DNA of 36,662 nucleotides. It comes from a bacterium (lineage in GTDB: Bacteria; Elusimicrobiota; Elusimicrobia; UBA1565; UBA9628). Positions 7,167 through 15,778 of this stretch are shown piece after piece. The notes below the pieces were generated by a model. The model had not been told where the DNA came from. It searched no databases and saw nothing but the letters and a program-made list of their open reading frames with translations. Within the stretch, counting starts at the first letter, position 1. Each line of letters starts with the position of its first letter. The translations under genes and the position numbers were made by a program. The stretch spans positions 1-36,662 of the forward strand of contig JAJXVH010000019.1 of assembly GCA_021782205.1 (NCBI GenBank), in the 5' to 3' direction.

Positions 7167-7886
7167 TTAACGCCCCAGCTGCGCGAGCAGTTTCGCGGCA
7201 TCGGCCGCGTCTTCGGGGTACTGCGCCGGGTCCTCGGGGTCTTTGACCGCCGCGACGGCTTTCAGCACGCGCACGGCGTCGTCCCGGCGGCCGAAGTGCA
7301 GATACGCCTCGGCGAGGACCTGGTAGTTGGCGGTATAGCGCGGATCGAGGCGGACGGCGGTCTCGTATTCGTCGAGCGCTTTCTTCTTGTCGCCGCCGGC
7401 AAAGCCGGGCACTTGCCAGAGAATCTCGCCCAGCACGCGATGCGCGCCGCCGTGATTCGGGTCCAGGGCCACCACCTCGCGCATCTCCCGACGGATCGGT
7501 TTAATGAGGAACAAGGAGTGCAGGATGCCCTGCGTCTCGCCGCGACGGCCCATCGCCACGCCGTACCAGAAATGCGCGTCGACGCTGGTCGCGTCCGCCT
7601 CGGACGCGCGCTTCAGCAAGTCCTCCGCCTGAAGGTAATCCGAAAGCTTCTCCGCTTTCGTTTTTTGCTCCTCGCCCAGGCGGATCAGCGCGCGGCCCTT
7701 GCGCCAGAGCAGGCCGGGGTCGTCGGGCGCGCCCGCCAGCAGGCCGTCGAGCGTCTTGACGCACAGCACCAGATTGCCGCCGTCGTAGCGGTGCCAGTAG
7801 AGACGGTCGGCCGCCGCGTAGTCGACGCCCGCCCAGGCCGCCGAGGCGGCCAGGAGAACCGTCAGCGCCGCGGCGGCCGCGCGCAT
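7167..7886 (-). CDS. Exported TPR-repeat protein, RMD-like
   Basis: Protein of 239 residues with a short signal peptide (1-19, ending AAWAG) and tetratricopeptide-like helices. The central part (AHFWYGVAMGRRGETQGI, then LIKPIRREMREVVALDPNH, VPGFAGGDKKKALDEYETAV) resembles the bacterial relatives of the regulator-of-microtubule-dynamics TPR family, which share the FWYG, LDPNHxGAH and GGDKKKA features. Such proteins are probably periplasmic scaffolds; no catalytic role is seen. The ATG at 7886 shares one base with the TAA of the glutamate dehydrogenase gene (TAATG), so translation is probably coupled. The frame is open far upstream, antisense or out of frame to the dehydrogenase, and that part is rejected. 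Confidence 0.8.
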   Translation of the reverse strand: MRAAAAALTVLLAASAAWAGVDYAAADRLYWHRYDGGNLVLCVKTLDGLLAGAPDDPGLLWRKGRALIRLGEEQKTKAEKLSDYLQAEDLLKRASEADATSVDAHFWYGVAMGRRGETQGILHSLFLIKPIRREMREVVALDPNHGGAHRVLGEILWQVPGFAGGDKKKALDEYETAVRLDPRYTANYQVLAEAYLHFGRRDDAVRVLKAVAAVKDPEDPAQYPEDAADAAKLLAQLGR

Positions 7887-9202
7887 TACGGGTACATGCC
7901 GCGAATCGAAGCGGCTTTGCCCAGGCGGCGCAGGCCGACCATGAACGCGGCCGTGCGCATGTCGACCTTCTCCTTCTCGTGCAGGTCGTAGACCTCGGTG
8001 AACGCGCCGACGATGACTTCCTGCAGGCGCGCGTTGATTTCCTTCTCGCTCCAGAACAAGGACTGCATGTCCTGCACCCACTCGAAGTAGGAGACGGTGA
8101 CGCCGCCGGCGTTGGCCAGGATGTCGGGCACCAGCAGGACGCCCTTGGCGTTGAGGATGCGGTCGGCGTCGTTGGAGGTCGGCCCGTTGGCGCCCTCGAT
8201 GATGTATTTGGCCTTGATCCGGTCGGCGTTGGCTTTCGTGATCGCGTTCTCCATCGCGGCCGGCACCAGGATGTCGCAGGGCAGCTCGAGGAACTTGTCG
8301 ATGGGCACGTGCTCGGCCTTGCCGTAGTCGGCGACCGACTCGTTCTTCTCGCGGTAGAGCATGATGTCGTGCAGGTCCAGGCCCTTGGGGTCGTAAAGCC
8401 CGCCGGTGACGTCGGAGATGCCCACGACCTTGCAGCCGTGCTCGGCGAAGATGTTCGCGGCGTTGGAGCCGACGTTGCCGAAGCCCTGGATGACGATGGG
8501 CGCCTTGCGCAGGTCGAAGCCGCGCCGCGCGGCCAGCTCGCGCGTCACGTAGAACACGCCGCGGCCGGTGGCTTCCTTGCGGCCCAGCGAACCGCCGATC
8601 TCGATGGGCTTGCCGGTGACCACGCCCGGGCACGCGTAGCCGAGAGTCATGGAGTAGGTGTCCATGATCCAGGCCATCACCTGCTCGTTGGTGTTCACGT
8701 CGGGCGCGGGAATGTCCTTGTCGGGTCCGATGATGATGGAAATCTCCGCGGTGTAGCGCCGCGTCATGCGCTCCAGCTCGCCTTTGGACATTTTCTTGGG
8801 GTCGCAGATGATGCCGCCCTTCGCGCCGCCGTAGGGCAGGTTGACGACCGCGCACTTCATCGTCATCCAGAAAGACAGCGCCTTGACCTCGTCGAGCGAA
8901 ACTTGCGGGTGGTAGCGGATGCCGCCCTTGGCCGGGCCGCGGTCCATGTTGTGCTGGATGCGGTAGCCCTCGAAGACCTTCACGCTGCCGTCGTCCATCT
9001 TGACCGGCACGGAGACGGTCAGGATGCGCTTGGGGTGGCGCAGGCGCTCCAGCGCGAACGGCTCCAGCTTCATCGCCTTGCCGGCGCGGTCCAACTGCTC
9101 CATGGCCTGATGCCAGGGATTCTCGTCTTGCGCCTCCGCGCGTTCGGCGGGCTTGGCCACGGCGGGTGCGGCGGACGGCTTAGAGGGAATTTTGGTGTCC
9201 AT
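7886..9202 (-). CDS. gdhA: Glutamate dehydrogenase (Glu/Leu/Phe/Val dehydrogenase family)
   Basis: Protein of 438 residues interconverting glutamate and 2-oxoglutarate plus ammonia. The substrate region shows GPAKGGIRYHP (K92), TMKCA (K116) and PYGGAKGG with catalytic K128, plus D168 in IPAPDVNTN. The Rossmann glycine motif is GFGNVG (240-245). The length fits hexameric bacterial and archaeal enzymes of about 420 residues. An N-terminal tail of about 28 residues rich in Ala, Pro and Lys precedes the conserved fold and is unusual. The ATG at 9202 lies 6 nt after a TAGAAT box without a Shine-Dalgarno sequence, so the mRNA is probably leaderless. NAD or NADP preference cannot be read with confidence. 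The downstream TPR gene overlaps by one base. The symbol is by family; gudB or gluD would be equally apt. Confidence 0.93.
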   Translation of the reverse strand: MDTKIPSKPSAAPAVAKPAERAEAQDENPWHQAMEQLDRAGKAMKLEPFALERLRHPKRILTVSVPVKMDDGSVKVFEGYRIQHNMDRGPAKGGIRYHPQVSLDEVKALSFWMTMKCAVVNLPYGGAKGGIICDPKKMSKGELERMTRRYTAEISIIIGPDKDIPAPDVNTNEQVMAWIMDTYSMTLGYACPGVVTGKPIEIGGSLGRKEATGRGVFYVTRELAARRGFDLRKAPIVIQGFGNVGSNAANIFAEHGCKVVGISDVTGGLYDPKGLDLHDIMLYREKNESVADYGKAEHVPIDKFLELPCDILVPAAMENAITKANADRIKAKYIIEGANGPTSNDADRILNAKGVLLVPDILANAGGVTVSYFEWVQDMQSLFWSEKEINARLQEVIVGAFTEVYDLHEKEKVDMRTAAFMVGLRRLGKAASIRGMYP

Positions 9203-9208
9203 GGCCGG

Positions 9209-9237
9209 ATTCTATCATGTCGCCCGGAAAACGTCCA
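9209..9237 (-). promoter_or_regulatory. Promoter of glutamate dehydrogenase, leaderless type
   Basis: TAGAAT (9214-9209) stands 6 nt before the ATG. With a 17-bp spacer the -35 position (9237-9232) reads TGGACG, which matches TTGACA at four of six bases. Initiation at the A of the start codon is predicted. Confidence 0.55.
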
Positions 9238-9269
9238 CAGCTTCGGCGTCCGGCCGGCGCGCTAAAAAA

Positions 9270-11105
9270 TCAGGGCGTCGGGACCCAGAAATAGCGGCCG
9301 GTCGTGTCGATGTAGCCGCGCGCGCCGTTGAGGAGCACCGGAGCCAGGCCCATCGCCGGGTCGAAATGCGGAATTTCGACCTGGCCCTTGTTGCGGCCGA
9401 TGAAGCCGTTGAGGACGCTCGGCAGAGGTCCGCTCGACGAGGACTCCGGATCACCCAGTTCCGGGGTCACGACCACGTTGCCGGACGTGTCCACGTAGCG
9501 GTAGTCGCCGCCGTCGAGAGCCAGAGCCAGACCGTCCGAGTAGGCGAACACGGCGTCGAAGCTGGGCGCGACGGCCTGCCTTCCGCGGAGATCGATGAAG
9601 CCCCACTTGTCTCCCTCCAGCACCGCGGCCAGTCCGTCGTGAAAGCTGAGCGCGCAGCCGAAGCCGGGAGTGATGGCCATGGCGCCGGTCTTGTCGATAT
9701 AGCCGAAGGAGCCGCCGTCGTTTTCCACGGCCGCGAGGCCCTGGGAGAATCCCAAGGTGTCGCGGTACTGCGCGGGCACCACGAAGGCTCCGGACGCGTC
9801 GACGTAGCCCCACAGCCCGTTCATGCGCACGGCGGCCAAGCCTTCGGTGAAGCCGAACGTCGCCTCGTAGCGAGGCGCGATCACGGTGGCCCCCGACTTG
9901 TCGATGAAGCCCCACTGTCCGTCCTGCTCCACGCCGGCGGTGCCGTCAGGAGAAAAGCCGGTCGTGTTGTCGTATTGCGGTTCGATGACCACGTCTCCCG
10001 ACGGGTCGATAAAGCCCCATTTCCCGTCCTGCTGAATGGGCGCAAGCCCCTGAGAGAACCCGTAAGCGGCCTCGAACTGCGGCGCGATCACGGTCTGGCC
10101 CGTGGCGTCGATGTAGCCCCACGCGCCGCCGGATTTCACCGCGCACAGCCCTTCCGAAAATCCCCACGCGGCGGAATACTCCGGGTCGATGGCGATCGCC
10201 CCCTCGCGGTTGATGAAGCCCCACTTGCCGCCGACGCGGACGGCCGCCAAGCCTTGACTGAAATCTCCCGCCTCCGCGAAATCCGGAGCGATGGTGGCCG
10301 CGCCCGACTTGTCGATGTAGCCGTAAAGGCCGCCGACGCGGATGGCCGCGAGGCCTTCGGAGAAGCCGCGCGCGAAGTCGAAGCGCGTCGACGCGCGGCG
10401 CCCGTCGGCGCGCACGAGGCGGCGCTGAGCCGGGTTCGCGGACGCGGGAGCGGCGGCCAGGGCATACACCGGAGGCAAGCGCCGTCCGTTTTTGTCGATA
10501 TAGAATGAAGACGCGCCCGCGCGCACATGGGCGCGTCCATTTTCAAAGCTGGAGGCGTGATCATAGCACGCGAGGACCGGCCAGCGCCCGCGGCGGTCGA
10601 TGTAGCCCCACGCCCCATGAACGCGGACGGCGGCGCGGTCCTCGGCGAACTCCCTGACTTTCTCGAAATCCGGCCGGATCACCCAGCGCCCGCGACGGTC
10701 GATGAAGCCCCAGCGCCCGCCGGTCGCGGCGGGCGCCAAGCCGCCGGAGAACGAGCCGGCGGACTCGAAGCGCGGTTGGATGACCCAATGGCCGAGGCGG
10801 TCGATGAAGCCGTAGCGCCCATGATAGGAGACGGCCGCCAGCCCCTCGCTAAATCGTCCCGCGTCGTCGAAGCGCTCCGGGATCACCAGCCGCTTCTTGC
10901 GGTCGACGTAGCCGCGCTTGCCGCCGACGACCACCGGCTCGGGATCGTCGCCTTGGACCCAGCCGAAACCGGACGGCAGCTGGGGATTGAGCACGAAGTT
11001 GCCGTTCTGATCGTGATAGCCCCAGGAGCCTCCGGACAGCTGGCCCGGGTCCGCGCCCGCCGGCGCGGCGGCCGCCAGCGCCGCGGCCAGCAGCGCCGCC
11101 TTCAT
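9270..11105 (-). CDS. Exported WG-repeat protein
   Basis: Protein of 611 residues with a signal peptide (1-18, AALAAAAPAGA) and about 17 copies of a WG (KWG) repeat: a core such as KWGFIDPSG followed by an xVIxPQF strand and a GFSxGLAAV segment. The Trp/aromatic-Gly pair recurs every 34 residues (for example 295, 329, 363, 398, 432, 467, 501), interrupted near 205-255 by an insertion with degenerate repeats. Such repeats form beta-rich ligand or protein-binding structures; no enzyme site is seen. The ATG at 11105 has a GGGAGGGG ribosome site and overlaps the TGA of the histidine kinase gene (ATGA). It is likely to be periplasmic or surface-exposed and made together with the kinase. A role as partner of the sensor domain is inference. 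Confidence 0.88.
   Translation of the reverse strand: MKAALLAAALAAAAPAGADPGQLSGGSWGYHDQNGNFVLNPQLPSGFGWVQGDDPEPVVVGGKRGYVDRKKRLVIPERFDDAGRFSEGLAAVSYHGRYGFIDRLGHWVIQPRFESAGSFSGGLAPAATGGRWGFIDRRGRWVIRPDFEKVREFAEDRAAVRVHGAWGYIDRRGRWPVLACYDHASSFENGRAHVRAGASSFYIDKNGRRLPPVYALAAAPASANPAQRRLVRADGRRASTRFDFARGFSEGLAAIRVGGLYGYIDKSGAATIAPDFAEAGDFSQGLAAVRVGGKWGFINREGAIAIDPEYSAAWGFSEGLCAVKSGGAWGYIDATGQTVIAPQFEAAYGFSQGLAPIQQDGKWGFIDPSGDVVIEPQYDNTTGFSPDGTAGVEQDGQWGFIDKSGATVIAPRYEATFGFTEGLAAVRMNGLWGYVDASGAFVVPAQYRDTLGFSQGLAAVENDGGSFGYIDKTGAMAITPGFGCALSFHDGLAAVLEGDKWGFIDLRGRQAVAPSFDAVFAYSDGLALALDGGDYRYVDTSGNVVVTPELGDPESSSSGPLPSVLNGFIGRNKGQVEIPHFDPAMGLAPVLLNGARGYIDTTGRYFWVPTP
9300..11025 (-). repeat. Coding tandem repeat, about 102-bp period (WG repeats)
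   Basis: About 17 diverged units of 34 codons inside the WG-repeat gene. The copies differ strongly at the DNA level, so this is an old protein repeat and not a recent expansion. Confidence 0.8.
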
Positions 11106-12598
11106 GCCGCCCCTCCCGTCCGCGCCGACTTGCGCGCCTCGACGCGCCCCCCGCCCCACTCGTCGAGCGAAAACGAAAACTCCGAGCCGACGCCCAGCCG
11201 GCTGTCGACCTCCAGCCGGCTGCCGTGCGCCTCCACGATGCGCCGCGTCAAGGAGAGGCCGATGCCGAAGCCCTTCGGCGTCATGCGCCGCCCTTGCTCG
11301 GTGCGGTAGTGGCCGCGCAGGATGCGCGTCTTGTCCTCCTCGGACAGGCCGATGCCCGTGTCGCGCACGAACAGCCGGTAGCTGCCGGGACGGCCTGGTT
11401 CCGCGCGCAGGCCGGCGGCGATGCTGCCCTTCTCCGGCGTGTATTTGATCGCGTTGCTGAACAAATTGCTGATGGCCAAGCTCAGGATCGCGGGGTCGGC
11501 GCGCAGCGCGGGGGCGGTCTCGGGCAGTTCCAAGGTCAGCCGAAGTTTTTTGCGCAGGCACAGCGGCCGCATGCGCCGCGCGGTGGTGCGCAGAAGCCCC
11601 TTGACGTCCGCGGCTTCCACCGCGGCGTCCAGCCGCCCGGCCTCCACGCGGCCGTGGCTGAGCACGTTGAGGACCTCGCCGCCGAGCACCTCGACGTTCG
11701 AGCGCACGATCTCGAACAAGGGCTCCGACTCCGCGCGCTGCGCGGGCGAAAGGCGCTCGGCCAGCAGGAACACCGCGTTGTTGATGATCGACAGCGCGTT
11801 GCCGAACTCGTGGCTGACGGCGGAGACCAGGCTGGTCTTGAACTCGTTGAGCTCCTTCTCGCGCTCGAACTGGGCGTTGAGCCGGCGCGCCATGTCGGAA
11901 AAGCGCGACGCCAGGCTGTCGAGCTCCGCGATCGCGGGCGACACGGACGCGGACCAGTCCTCGCCCAAGCGCCAGCGCCCGCCGGCCTCGTCGAGCGCGG
12001 CGATCGGCCGGAGAACGAAAACGTAGAGCAGGAAGACGCCGAGGACCGAGGCGGCCAGCTCCGTGAAAAGCCGCACGACATCGGCCTTCAGCGAGTCGCC
12101 GCGCGCGCGGGCCAGGCGCCATTCCAGCTCGTCGGAGGCCGCGTCGCCCAAAGCCGAGAGCGTCTCCAGGAGTTCGTCGCGACGGCCCCGCGCCTCGCCC
12201 GCCGCGGCCTTCCGGGACGACGCCGTCCGGTCCTCGGCAAAGAGGAACGCGGCCAGCGCGCGCTCCACGTCCGCGCAGCCCGTCGAGAGCGTCGCCTCGG
12301 CGCAGTAGGGCTTGAGTTCCGCCGCCCGGCGGCTCAGCAGGGCCGCCGCCGCGGCCCGCTTGGCCGTCCACTCGCCGCCGCCACGCGTCCGGCACAGTTC
12401 GGTCAGCAAGTCCACGCGGCGCACCCCGCCGCGCAGGCTCGGCAGGCTGCGCAGCACGGAGACGTCCTGCTCCAGCGCGTCCTCCAGGCGCTCGTTGCGG
12501 CGCTGGTCCCGCCAGAACGACAGCAACGCCGCGGGAATCAAGACTGCGACCAGCACGGCCAGGATCGCCAGATGCGAGCGCGGCGAGGCGCGGCTCAT
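11102..12598 (-). CDS. Membrane sensor histidine kinase
   Basis: Protein of 498 residues. A first membrane segment (about 9-27) and a second (about 181-198) enclose an extracytoplasmic domain of about 150 residues with three cysteines (C69, C99, C108). A HAMP-like linker follows, then the dimerisation and phosphoacceptor helix with AVSHEFGNAL (H263), and an ATPase domain with N-box NLFSNAIKYTP, G1 DTGIGL and G2 GFGIGLSL. The H-box is unusual: GN replaces the common RT or RN after HE-F/L. No response regulator gene is in the window. The gene follows the RND pump gene by 80 nt on the same strand and overlaps the WG-repeat gene by 4 nt, so it could report envelope or pump-related stress. The ligand is unknown. 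Confidence 0.9.
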   Translation of the reverse strand: MSRASPRSHLAILAVLVAVLIPAALLSFWRDQRRNERLEDALEQDVSVLRSLPSLRGGVRRVDLLTELCRTRGGGEWTAKRAAAAALLSRRAAELKPYCAEATLSTGCADVERALAAFLFAEDRTASSRKAAAGEARGRRDELLETLSALGDAASDELEWRLARARGDSLKADVVRLFTELAASVLGVFLLYVFVLRPIAALDEAGGRWRLGEDWSASVSPAIAELDSLASRFSDMARRLNAQFEREKELNEFKTSLVSAVSHEFGNALSIINNAVFLLAERLSPAQRAESEPLFEIVRSNVEVLGGEVLNVLSHGRVEAGRLDAAVEAADVKGLLRTTARRMRPLCLRKKLRLTLELPETAPALRADPAILSLAISNLFSNAIKYTPEKGSIAAGLRAEPGRPGSYRLFVRDTGIGLSEEDKTRILRGHYRTEQGRRMTPKGFGIGLSLTRRIVEAHGSRLEVDSRLGVGSEFSFSLDEWGGGRVEARKSARTGGAA

Positions 12599-12678
12599 GG
12601 CGCCCGCCGCGCGCGCATCAGGGAGGCGTCATCGGCGACGGCGCGGACCGTTTCGACCATGCGCCTCCAGGCGCCGTC

Positions 12679-15600
12679 TCACGCCTTCCTCTTCGCCAGC
12701 ACGTACAGCGCGGGCAGGAAGTTCAGCGTGAAGAACGTCGCCGCCAGAAGACCGCCGACCACCGCGCGCGCCAGCGGGGCGTTGACGCCCGACAGCGAGG
12801 AGGGCAGAAGCGCGATCACCGTGGAGATCGCGGTCATCAGGATCGGGCGCAGGCGCGTGACCCCGGCCTCGCGCATCGCCAGCTCCGCCGAGACGCCGGT
12901 GGCCATGCGCTCGTTGGCGAAGTCGGTCAGGATCACGCTGTTGGACACGATGATGCCGATCAGCATGATCACGCCCATCAAGCTCTGGATGTTGATGGTC
13001 GTGCCGGTCAAAAACAGCATCCAGATCACGCCGAAAAAACCCATCGGCACGGTGGCCAGAATCAGCAGGGGGTCCAGGAAGGACTTGAGCTGCGCCACGA
13101 TCAGCAGGAAGATCAGCACCAGCGACAGGATCATGCCCACGCCCAGGTCGCCGAAGGACGCGCGCATGGCCGCGATGGTGCCGCCCCAGACGGCCTTGTA
13201 GCCGGACGGCAGCGGATTTTTCTTCAGTACTTTTTCGATGTCGGAAGCCACCGAACCGATGTCCCGGCCGGTCACGTTGGCCATCACGTCGAAGGAGCGC
13301 TGGATCGCGTAGTGCGAGATCTCGACGGGAACCGTCATCATCTTGAGCGTCGCGACGTTGCGCAGCAGCGTGGGCGTCGCGCCCGACTCCATCGCGCGGG
13401 AGGACGGATTGATCGGGATGTTCTCGATGGTCTGGCGCGTGTCGATGTCGGCTTCCGGATACTGCGCGCCGATGAAGTAGTTGTTGCCGGTGACCGGGTC
13501 GTCCCAGAAGTTGAGCGCGAACAGCACGCTGGAGTTCAGCGCGGTGATCACGTTCTTCATCACGTCGTCGGAGGTCAGGCCCAGGTAGGCGGCCTTGGTC
13601 CGGTTGATGTTCATGTCGATGTCGGGATAGTCCAGCTCCTGCTCCACGAAGGAGTCGGTGATGCCGGGCACGCGCCGGACCTCGGCGAGCACCTTCTGCG
13701 CCGCGGCGTGGCCCTTCTCCAAATCGGGGCCGATGATGCGCAGATCCAGGGGCGACAGAGCGCCGTAGTTCAGCGCGGTGGAGACGGGGTCGAGCAAGGT
13801 GTAGGTGAAGTGCGTGCCGGGGTAGAGCTTGGTCAGCGCGGGACGCAGCTTCGCGATCGCGTCTCCCGCGCCCACGCCGCTCTTCTCGTTCATCTCGACT
13901 TCCAGAAGGGCGTCGTGCGGCGCGGAGTTCGGGCTGTAGGCCGCCGCCCAGCTGGGCAGGACTCCGATGTTGGAGAGCACGGCATCGACGCTGTCCTTGG
14001 GCAGGAGAGTCCGGAGGTTCTTCGAGATGTCGGCGACCAGGCGGCTGGTCAGCTCGATGCGCGTGCCGGTCTCGGTGCGCACGCGCATGGCGAACATGCC
14101 CGAGTCGTTGGCCGGAAAGAATTCGTTGCCCAGCAGCGGCGTCAAAAGAAAGGACAGCAGCAGCGCTCCGACCGACAGGGCGACGACCACCTCGGGGTTC
14201 CCGATCGACCAGTCCAGCATGGTCTGGTAGCGCACGCGGAATTTGTCCCACGCCGCGTCGAAGATCTGCACCGCCTTCGGCTTGGGGCCGTGGCCGTGCT
14301 CGCTCTTGGGCTTGAGCAGGCGCGCGGCCGCCAGAGGCACGATCGTCATCGCGGTGAAGTAGGACAGTAGGATCGAGATGCAGACGGTCAGCGCCAGCGG
14401 GATGAACAGGTATTTGCCCAGGCCCTGGAAGAACACGACGGGCAGGAACACGATCATCAGCGCGATGGTCGAGACCAGCACCGGCAGGGCCACCTCGTCG
14501 GCGCCCTGCTCGGCGGCGACCCGCGGCTCGCGGCCGTGCTCCAGCAGGCGTTCGATGTTTTCCAGCACGACGACCGCGTCGTCGATCAGACGGCCGGTGA
14601 CCAGCGCCAGGCCGCCCAAGGTCATCAGGTTCAGCGACTGCCCCATGAAGTAGAGGCCCACCATGCAGCCGATGATCGACAGCGGGATGGCCAGGCTCGC
14701 GATGAACGTGGGCTTGATGTCGCCCAGGAAGAAGTAGATCGTGATGGCGGCCAGGATGATGCCGACGACCAATTCGCGGATCACGTCATGGATCGCGTCG
14801 CCGATGCGCACGGATTGGTCGAAGAGCAGGCGGATCGTGCTGTTCGGGGCGATCGAGGCCAGGATGTCGGGAATGGACGACTTGATGGCGGCCACGACCG
14901 TCAGCGTGTTGGCGCCCAGGCTGCGGAAGATCGGGATGTAGGTCTGCTCCACGCCGTTGACCTGCACCACGTTGGTCTGGATGGCCGACGCGTCGCGGGT
15001 GTGGCCGATGTCCTTGACGAAGATCGGCGAATTCTTGATCACCCGGACCGGCAAGGTGTCGAAATCCGCGACGGTCGGGACCATGCCGTTGGAGCTGATG
15101 CTGTAGTCGTAGCGGCCCATCTTCGCGTCGCCGGTCGGGATCATCTCGTTGCCCTTCGACAGGGTCTCGACGACGTCCATCGGCGACAGGCCGTAGCCAG
15201 CCAGCTTGCGCCGGTCGAGGAAGGTCATGATCTCGCGCAGCTTGCCGCCGAAGACCACCGGCGCCACCGCGCCGGGCAGGGCGTTGAGCTCGTTGCGCAC
15301 GATGAAATTCGACTCGTCCCAGATGCGCGCCTGGCTGAGGTCCGGCGTATAGATGGTCGACACCGCCACCGGCAGGGCCGCCGTCGGGTCGTAGCCCATG
15401 ACGATGGGCGGCAAGGTGCCCGGCGGCAGATAGTGCAGGTCCGACATGACCAAGGTGCTGATCTGCGCCAACGCGTTGTTCGGGTCGAAGCCGGGCGTGA
15501 AGAAGCAGTTGAGGATGCTGACGCCGATCATCGAACGCGACTCGATGTGGTCCAGGCCCGACGCCTGCGCCAGCCAGCGCTCCAGGCGGTTGGTGATGTC

Positions 15601-15777
15601 CATCTCCATCGTCTCGGCGGGCATGCCGGTATAGGTGGTCACCACCATGACCGCGGGCAGGCGGAACGCGGGCAGGATGTCCATGGGCAGGCGCAGCATG
15701 CAGAACACGCCCAGAACCATGATCATCAGGGCGACGACGATGATCGTGTACGGCGCCTTGAAGGCGAACTTGACCAT
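12679..15777 (-). CDS. RND-family efflux pump, inner-membrane subunit (HAE1-like)
   Basis: Protein of 1032 residues, the full length for a hydrophobic/amphiphilic RND transporter. It begins with a first membrane helix (about 11-29), has the large first periplasmic loop, then the TM4 proton-relay pair in TGRLIDDAVVVLEN (D399, D400), and a second half with the same layout and closing helices near 910-1030. It exchanges protons for an exported substrate across the inner membrane as a trimer joined to the fusion protein and a TolC channel. Substrate is unknown; the GRLIDDAVV form of the motif occurs in a lineage of pumps separate from AcrB (GLLVDDAIV). The ATG at 15777 is 1 nt after the stop of the fusion-protein gene, with a GGAGG site 9 nt before it. 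Confidence 0.93.
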   Translation of the reverse strand: MVKFAFKAPYTIIVVALMIMVLGVFCMLRLPMDILPAFRLPAVMVVTTYTGMPAETMEMDITNRLERWLAQASGLDHIESRSMIGVSILNCFFTPGFDPNNALAQISTLVMSDLHYLPPGTLPPIVMGYDPTAALPVAVSTIYTPDLSQARIWDESNFIVRNELNALPGAVAPVVFGGKLREIMTFLDRRKLAGYGLSPMDVVETLSKGNEMIPTGDAKMGRYDYSISSNGMVPTVADFDTLPVRVIKNSPIFVKDIGHTRDASAIQTNVVQVNGVEQTYIPIFRSLGANTLTVVAAIKSSIPDILASIAPNSTIRLLFDQSVRIGDAIHDVIRELVVGIILAAITIYFFLGDIKPTFIASLAIPLSIIGCMVGLYFMGQSLNLMTLGGLALVTGRLIDDAVVVLENIERLLEHGREPRVAAEQGADEVALPVLVSTIALMIVFLPVVFFQGLGKYLFIPLALTVCISILLSYFTAMTIVPLAAARLLKPKSEHGHGPKPKAVQIFDAAWDKFRVRYQTMLDWSIGNPEVVVALSVGALLLSFLLTPLLGNEFFPANDSGMFAMRVRTETGTRIELTSRLVADISKNLRTLLPKDSVDAVLSNIGVLPSWAAAYSPNSAPHDALLEVEMNEKSGVGAGDAIAKLRPALTKLYPGTHFTYTLLDPVSTALNYGALSPLDLRIIGPDLEKGHAAAQKVLAEVRRVPGITDSFVEQELDYPDIDMNINRTKAAYLGLTSDDVMKNVITALNSSVLFALNFWDDPVTGNNYFIGAQYPEADIDTRQTIENIPINPSSRAMESGATPTLLRNVATLKMMTVPVEISHYAIQRSFDVMANVTGRDIGSVASDIEKVLKKNPLPSGYKAVWGGTIAAMRASFGDLGVGMILSLVLIFLLIVAQLKSFLDPLLILATVPMGFFGVIWMLFLTGTTINIQSLMGVIMLIGIIVSNSVILTDFANERMATGVSAELAMREAGVTRLRPILMTAISTVIALLPSSLSGVNAPLARAVVGGLLAATFFTLNFLPALYVLAKRKA

Positions 15778-15778
15778 G

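Noticed and set aside
9261-9292. Weak hairpin and T run (TTTTTT) at the WG-gene stop, considered as a terminator
   Set aside because: The stem is about 3 GC pairs plus a mismatch, and the T run begins right at the stop codon; not convincing.
9153-10508. Long plus-strand open frame opposite glutamate dehydrogenase and the WG-repeat gene
   Set aside because: It is antisense to two well-supported genes. Its repeats are the mirror of the WG repeats and it has no signal or domain.
9300-11025. Regular spaced repeats considered as a CRISPR-like array
   Set aside because: The 102-bp period is 34 codons of WG repeats in a coding frame; units are diverged and there are no spacers.
11225-13201. 658-codon plus-strand frame across the kinase and RND genes
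   Set aside because: Composition-driven shadow; both minus-strand genes carry clear domains there.
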